A stretch of DNA of 9,256 bases from Bordetella parapertussis (GTDB taxonomy: Bacteria; Pseudomonadota; Gammaproteobacteria; Burkholderiales; SG8-39). Below the pieces are notes generated by a model, which saw only the letters and a program-made list of their open reading frames with translations, did not search any database and was not told where the DNA came from. The stretch covers positions 1 to 9,256 of the forward strand of contig CAMBSA010000040.1 in NCBI GenBank assembly GCA_945869935.1. Reading direction: 5' to 3'. A program made the position numbers and the translations under genes. Below are positions 6,716-9,256 of this stretch, piece by piece (the stretch's first letter is position 1; every line of letters starts with the position of its first letter).

Positions 6716-6858
6716 CGTGCTCTCCGATAATCAGGCGCTGTCCTCTGGCTTGGGGGATTTACAAGGGGGCAAGGTTGGGGAACAGGGCCCCAACCCCGTT
6801 CGGTTCCCTTGTTTCTTCGATTTATCGGCATGTATTCGCCACTGAGGAAGACGTTCAC
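6712..6858 (-). pseudogene. 48-codon leader frame: truncated duplicate of the aminotransferase start
   Basis: A frame starts at GTG 6858, which has a stronger ribosome binding site (GGAGGG, four-base spacer) than the real gene and lies 31 bases after the dacC stop. Its first 12 codons copy the aminotransferase N-terminus. It then runs out of homology through a palindrome, giving a Pro/Arg-rich tail (NRRNKGTERGWGPVPQP and onward). Its TGA stop (6714-6712) overlaps the true GTG start as GTGA. It may be a non-functional remnant of the original gene start, kept because it feeds ribosomes to the true start. It could also be a leader peptide whose translation controls the aminotransferase. The frame and overlap are directly visible; either function is inference. 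Confidence 0.55.
6761..6812. repeat. GC-rich palindrome inside the dacC-aminotransferase gap
   Basis: On the plus strand GGTTGGGG (6773-6780) and CCCCAACC (6788-6795) form a perfect 8-bp stem with a 7-base loop. An outer pair ACAAGGG (6761-6767) and CCCTTGT (6806-6812) extends it. Farther out, CCGATAATC (6724-6732) pairs imperfectly with GATTTATCGG (6819-6828). The nested arms recall a REP/MITE-like unit. No T-tract follows on either strand, so it is not a standard terminator. Confidence 0.6.
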
Positions 6859-6889
6859 GAGACCCTCCGCTCCGTATCGGTCGCCGGAA

Positions 6890-8029
6890 TCATTTGAACC
6901 AGAGCCTGACGGTATCGATCATCCGCCCGAAAAACCCCGCCACCGCGATGTTCTCCAGCGCCACCACCGGGAATTCGCCGATCGGCTTGCCATCGAACTG
7001 CACCCGCAGCGTGCCCACCCGCTGGCCGGCGGACACCGGCGCGATCAGCGGCTGTTCGCTCACGAGTTCCGCTTTCACCTTCTCGCCCTCACCCTTGGGC
7101 ACGGTGACGAAAAAGTCGTTGTTGAATCCTGCCTTGAGCTTGCGTTCGCTGCCTTTCCAGACATCGATCGTGCTCACCGCCTGGCTCTTTTCATACAGGC
7201 GCACCGCGTCCCAAAGCTGGAAACCGTAGTTCAGAAGTTTCTGGCTTTCGGTGGCGCGCACCGATTCGGAGGCGGTACCGACCACCACCGAGAGCAGGCG
7301 GCGCGAGCCGCGTTTGGCCGATGCGATCAGGCAGTAGCCCGCGGCCTCGGTGTAACCGGTCTTCATGCCGTCCACGTTCGGGTCCAGCCAGAGCAGGCGA
7401 TTGCGGTTCTGCTGCGTGATGTTGTTGTAGCGGTACTCGCGGATCGAGTAGTAGCGGTACTGCTCGGGGAAGTCGCGCACGATCGCGGTGGCGAGGATGC
7501 CCAGGTCGCGCGCGGTGGAGTAGTGCTTCGGGTCCGGCAGGCCGCTTGAATTGGTGAAGCTGGTGTTCTTCATGCCAAGGCGCAGCGCCTCCTTGGTCAT
7601 CAGCTGGGCGAAGGTTTCCTCGGAGCCGGCGATAGCCTCGGCGAGCGCGATGCAGGCGTCGTTGCCCGACTGGATGATCATGCCGTGGATGAGTTCTTCC
7701 GCAGTCACCGGTTTTTTCAGGTCGATGAACATGCGCGAGCCCTGCGCCCTCCAGGCGCGCTCGGACACCGGGATCGTCTGGTTGAGGCTGATCTTCTTGT
7801 CGCGCAGCGCGGCAAAGGTCAGATACGCGGTCATCAGCTTGGTGAGCGACGCGGGCTCGACGCGCTCGTCCGGCAGCGTGGAGGCGATTGTCATGCCGCT
7901 GGTGACATCGATCAGCACCCAGGCGCGGGCGGCAATCGAGGGCGGCGGAATGTCCGCGCGGGCGGCGATCGGGCCCGCGAGGGAGAAGATGAGTACGAGC
8001 AGCAGTGCGGCGAAGCGGGGCATGGACAT
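6890..8029 (-). CDS. dacC: D-alanyl-D-alanine carboxypeptidase (PBP5/6 family)
   Basis: This 379-residue enzyme is a periplasmic, membrane-anchored low-molecular-weight penicillin-binding protein that trims the terminal D-Ala from peptidoglycan pentapeptides. Residues 1-25 form a Sec signal ending ARA-DIPPP. The serine-acyl motifs are S61-L-T-K64, S121-G-N123 and K223-T-G225. The C-terminal PBP5-C domain covers about 290-360, and a final amphipathic helix (ENIAVAGFFGRMIDTVRLWFK) should anchor it in the inner membrane. Length and motif spacing fit PBP5/PBP6 (dacA/dacC group); which paralogue name applies is uncertain. Two ATGs exist at 8029 and 8023 and neither has a strong ribosome binding site. 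An extended -10 promoter lies about 30 bases upstream, so the gene has its own transcript start. It is followed by the duplicated aminotransferase start. Confidence 0.96.
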   Translation of the reverse strand: MSMPRFAALLLVLIFSLAGPIAARADIPPPSIAARAWVLIDVTSGMTIASTLPDERVEPASLTKLMTAYLTFAALRDKKISLNQTIPVSERAWRAQGSRMFIDLKKPVTAEELIHGMIIQSGNDACIALAEAIAGSEETFAQLMTKEALRLGMKNTSFTNSSGLPDPKHYSTARDLGILATAIVRDFPEQYRYYSIREYRYNNITQQNRNRLLWLDPNVDGMKTGYTEAAGYCLIASAKRGSRRLLSVVVGTASESVRATESQKLLNYGFQLWDAVRLYEKSQAVSTIDVWKGSERKLKAGFNNDFFVTVPKGEGEKVKAELVSEQPLIAPVSAGQRVGTLRVQFDGKPIGEFPVVALENIAVAGFFGRMIDTVRLWFK

Positions 8030-8058
8030 CCGGGGAAGGGTTGAACGGAAAGACTCCG

Positions 8059-8067
8059 ATTATATCA
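8059..8067 (-). promoter_or_regulatory. Extended -10 promoter ahead of dacC
   Basis: The minus strand reads TGATATAAT, a perfect TGn-TATAAT extended -10, predicting a start near 8052 and a leader of about 23 bases before the dacC ATG at 8029. No clear -35 is seen at 17-base spacing. It would drive dacC, the aminotransferase and possibly the lipoate genes independently of the upstream rod-shape operon. Confidence 0.6.
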
Positions 8068-8121
8068 ACCGGGTCAGGGCGACCTTCCGGCAAAGGATGG
8101 CGCCGCCGGGGCAAATCATGG

Positions 8122-8142
8122 CCATCCGGGATCGCCGGATGG
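8122..8142. repeat. Perfect 8-bp hairpin between rlpA and dacC
   Basis: CCATCCGG (8122-8129) and CCGGATGG (8135-8142) form a perfect stem with a 5-base loop, 21 bases after the rlpA stop. The stem is stable and could end or stabilise the rlpA mRNA, but the minus strand continues CCATGATTTGCC with no real T-run. It could act as a factor-assisted terminator or a REP-like unit. Confidence 0.5.
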
Positions 8143-8162
8143 TGTCTGGAGGACGCCCAGGT

Positions 8163-9143
8163 TCAACGCCGGATGACCACCGGTTTGACATCGAGGGCTT
8201 CCTGAAGTTTCTTCGAGGTCGCGTTGGCTTCCGCCCGGTCCTTGAACGGACCGAGATACAGCCGGTACAGGCCTGAGCGCCCGTACACGGTGAGCGGGTG
8301 CGCGAGCCAGTCGAGTTCGCGCTTCAGGCGTGCACTGAAATTCTCCGCATTCGCCGGGTTGGCGAAGGCACCGAGTTGCAGGAACAGCCCGGCGGGTTCG
8401 GCGGCGATCGGTGTGACGGGAGGTGCCTCGGGCGGCGGCTCTTTCGGAGGCACGATAACCGGCGCGGGCACCGCCTCTTGAGGTGGCGCGGCGGCCGTCA
8501 CGATGCTTTCCACTTCGATGTTCGCGATCGCGTCTTCCGCGAAGCCGAGTTTGTAGGCGGCGGCGTAGGACACGTCCATCATGCGGCCGGAGTGGAACGG
8601 GCCGCGGTCGTTCACCCGCACCAGCACCGAGCGCCCGTTGCCGAGGTTGGTGACGCGGGCGAAGCTCGGGATCGGCAGCGTGGGGTGCGCCGCCGAGAGC
8701 GTGAACATGTCGTACACCTCACCGCTGGTGGTCTTCTGGCCGTGAAATTTGCGGCCGTACCAGGAGGCGGTGCCCTGGCGCTTGTAGGCCTGCACCGAGG
8801 TGAGCGGCACGTACGCGCGGCCGAACACCGCGTAGGGCTGGTTCGCGCTTGCGTTCAGGATTTCTGCGCGCGGCACCGGCTCGGCGATCTGGTCGATGTC
8901 GATCTTCATCGATCCGTCGGGACTGTCATCGGTGTAGAAGCCGCCGGGCTTGCGCAGCAGGCGAGAGACGGGGATTTTTTCCGGTGTCTTCGGCGCGGCC
9001 TGTTGAGCGGCAGGATCGGGCGTCGAAAAAGGCAGGGCGCAGGCACCGAGCAGGAGAGCGGCGCCCATCGCTGCAAGCAGTGCGCCCGGGCGCAGCGCAG
9101 CGGGGACGGACAGCATTGAACGCGGCGTGCGCTTCGCGGTCAT
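8163..9143 (-). CDS. rlpA: RlpA-like septal-ring lytic transglycosylase, lipoprotein with SPOR domain
   Basis: This 326-residue outer-membrane lipoprotein probably cleaves peptide-free (denuded) glycan strands at the septum. The signal ends in lipobox LLGA-Cys35. The double-psi beta-barrel domain spans about 120-215: GTASWYGRKFHG, TSGEVYD, LSAAHPTLP, RVTNLGNGRSVLVRVNDRGPF. Glu142, Asp145 and His153 keep the 3- and 8-residue spacing of the catalytic residues of Pseudomonas RlpA. A Pro-rich linker (about 219-248) leads to a C-terminal SPOR domain (about 252-326) that targets division sites. ATG 9143 overlaps the upstream stop (ATGA) and lacks a ribosome binding site, suggesting coupled re-initiation. 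ATG 9116 is an alternative that would give a more usual signal length. The catalytic match is by spacing and motif only. Confidence 0.94.
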   Translation of the reverse strand: MTAKRTPRSMLSVPAALRPGALLAAMGAALLLGACALPFSTPDPAAQQAAPKTPEKIPVSRLLRKPGGFYTDDSPDGSMKIDIDQIAEPVPRAEILNASANQPYAVFGRAYVPLTSVQAYKRQGTASWYGRKFHGQKTTSGEVYDMFTLSAAHPTLPIPSFARVTNLGNGRSVLVRVNDRGPFHSGRMMDVSYAAAYKLGFAEDAIANIEVESIVTAAAPPQEAVPAPVIVPPKEPPPEAPPVTPIAAEPAGLFLQLGAFANPANAENFSARLKRELDWLAHPLTVYGRSGLYRLYLGPFKDRAEANATSKKLQEALDVKPVVIRR

Positions 9144-9256
9144 CGTGTCACGAACACCGGACGGATTTCGAGCGTCTCGCGCATGCGCTCGACGACGCCC
9201 GAGGCTTCCGGGCGATCGCGGAAAGGCCCGAGGTGCAGGCGGAACAGGTTGATGCC
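9140..9256 (-). CDS. C-terminal end of a second SPOR-domain (probably RlpA-like) protein, 5' end outside window
   Basis: The frame enters at the right edge and ends at TGA 9142-9140, giving 38 residues that begin GINLFRLHLGPFRDR and end RPVFVTR. These match the end of the neighbouring RlpA (GLYRLYLGPFKDR to KPVVIRR) at 16 of 36 aligned positions. The LGPF-DR-EA signature is the second half of a SPOR peptidoglycan-binding domain. The gene overlaps rlpA by four bases (ATGA), so the two are translationally coupled. It could be an rlpA paralogue or another SPOR protein such as a division factor; the catalytic part is not visible. Confidence 0.8.
   Translation of the reverse strand, partial: GINLFRLHLGPFRDRPEASGVVERMRETLEIRPVFVTR

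Larger units (their letters stand above)
6680..6858 (-). repeat. 36-bp direct repeat of the aminotransferase start, 143 bp apart
   Basis: The first 36 bases of the aminotransferase (6715-6680) recur at 6858-6823 with 33 of 36 matches. The copy encodes VNVFLSGEYMPI against VNVFLNGEYMPI in the true gene. Both begin GTG and both follow a purine-rich ribosome binding site (CGGAGGG before the copy, CGGAGA before the true start). Similarity may reach about 20 bases further upstream. After codon 12 the sequences diverge completely. Confidence 0.9.

Noticed and set aside
6761..6812. Palindrome as a rho-independent terminator for dacC
   Set aside because: The stem is good, but no T-tract follows on the minus strand and the leader frame is open straight through it.
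6809..7549. Plus-strand frame starting in the dacC-aminotransferase gap and running opposite dacC
   Set aside because: Most of it is antisense to dacC, with no ribosome binding site and composition typical of a shadow frame.
8298..9119. 273-codon plus-strand frame opposite rlpA
   Set aside because: It is a shadow of rlpA, Arg/Gly/His rich, without family features.
1..9256. CRISPR arrays, tRNA genes, insertion sequences or riboswitches
   Set aside because: No regularly spaced repeats, cloverleaf, transposase or conserved riboswitch core was seen on either strand.

Overview
The window comes from a GC-rich Gram-negative bacterium, most likely a betaproteobacterium (inference). The order rlpA - dacC - class IV aminotransferase - DUF493/ybeD - lipB - lipA is the conserved block downstream of the rod-shape genes (mrdA/rodA) in many Betaproteobacteria. 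Gammaproteobacteria usually have the same block without the aminotransferase. Every convincing gene is on the minus strand, so the window is described here in transcription order, from high to low coordinates. There are no tRNA or rRNA genes, insertion sequences, CRISPR arrays or phage genes, and no gene-free stretch above 300 bases.

Cell-envelope block (9256-5843): the last 38 codons of a SPOR-domain protein overlap by 4 bases (ATGA) with a complete RlpA-like lipoprotein. A 133-base gap follows, holding a perfect hairpin and an extended -10 promoter. Next are a D-Ala-D-Ala carboxypeptidase (PBP5/6 type, dacC) and a D-amino-acid/branched-chain type aminotransferase. The first two act on septal or lateral-wall peptidoglycan. 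The carboxypeptidase releases D-Ala, which the aminotransferase could reuse. The dacC-aminotransferase junction is the oddest part of the window. It carries a second copy of the first 12 codons of the aminotransferase, with its own strong ribosome binding site. This copy runs through a GC-rich palindrome and ends in a GTGA overlap on the true start.

Lipoate block (5805-3291): DUF493 (YbeD), octanoyltransferase LipB and lipoyl synthase LipA are tightly packed and together attach and sulfurate the octanoyl/lipoyl cofactor. LipA has an unusual C-terminal tail made of a 14-residue tandem repeat. Its stop codon overlaps the start of an exported TlpA-like thioredoxin.

Regulator and fold-helper genes (3147-2446): an orphan HigA/XRE-like HTH protein follows, with a strong ribosome binding site, an extended -10 and a pair of direct repeats upstream. 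After it comes a cytoplasmic FKBP-type prolyl isomerase.

Membrane/ion block (2344-1): a four-helix membrane protein (resembling DUF6394), a K+ channel with two tandem RCK (TrkA-N) domains, and the first 77 codons of a lipoprotein with an FGE-sulfatase (SUMF1-like) domain. These three are closely spaced; the last two share one base (TGATG) and are probably co-translated.

Most genes are ordinary housekeeping ones. The notable signals are the duplicated start with its palindrome before the aminotransferase, the repeat tail of LipA, the HTH gene's upstream repeats, and the coupled channel/DUF6394/SUMF1 cluster.
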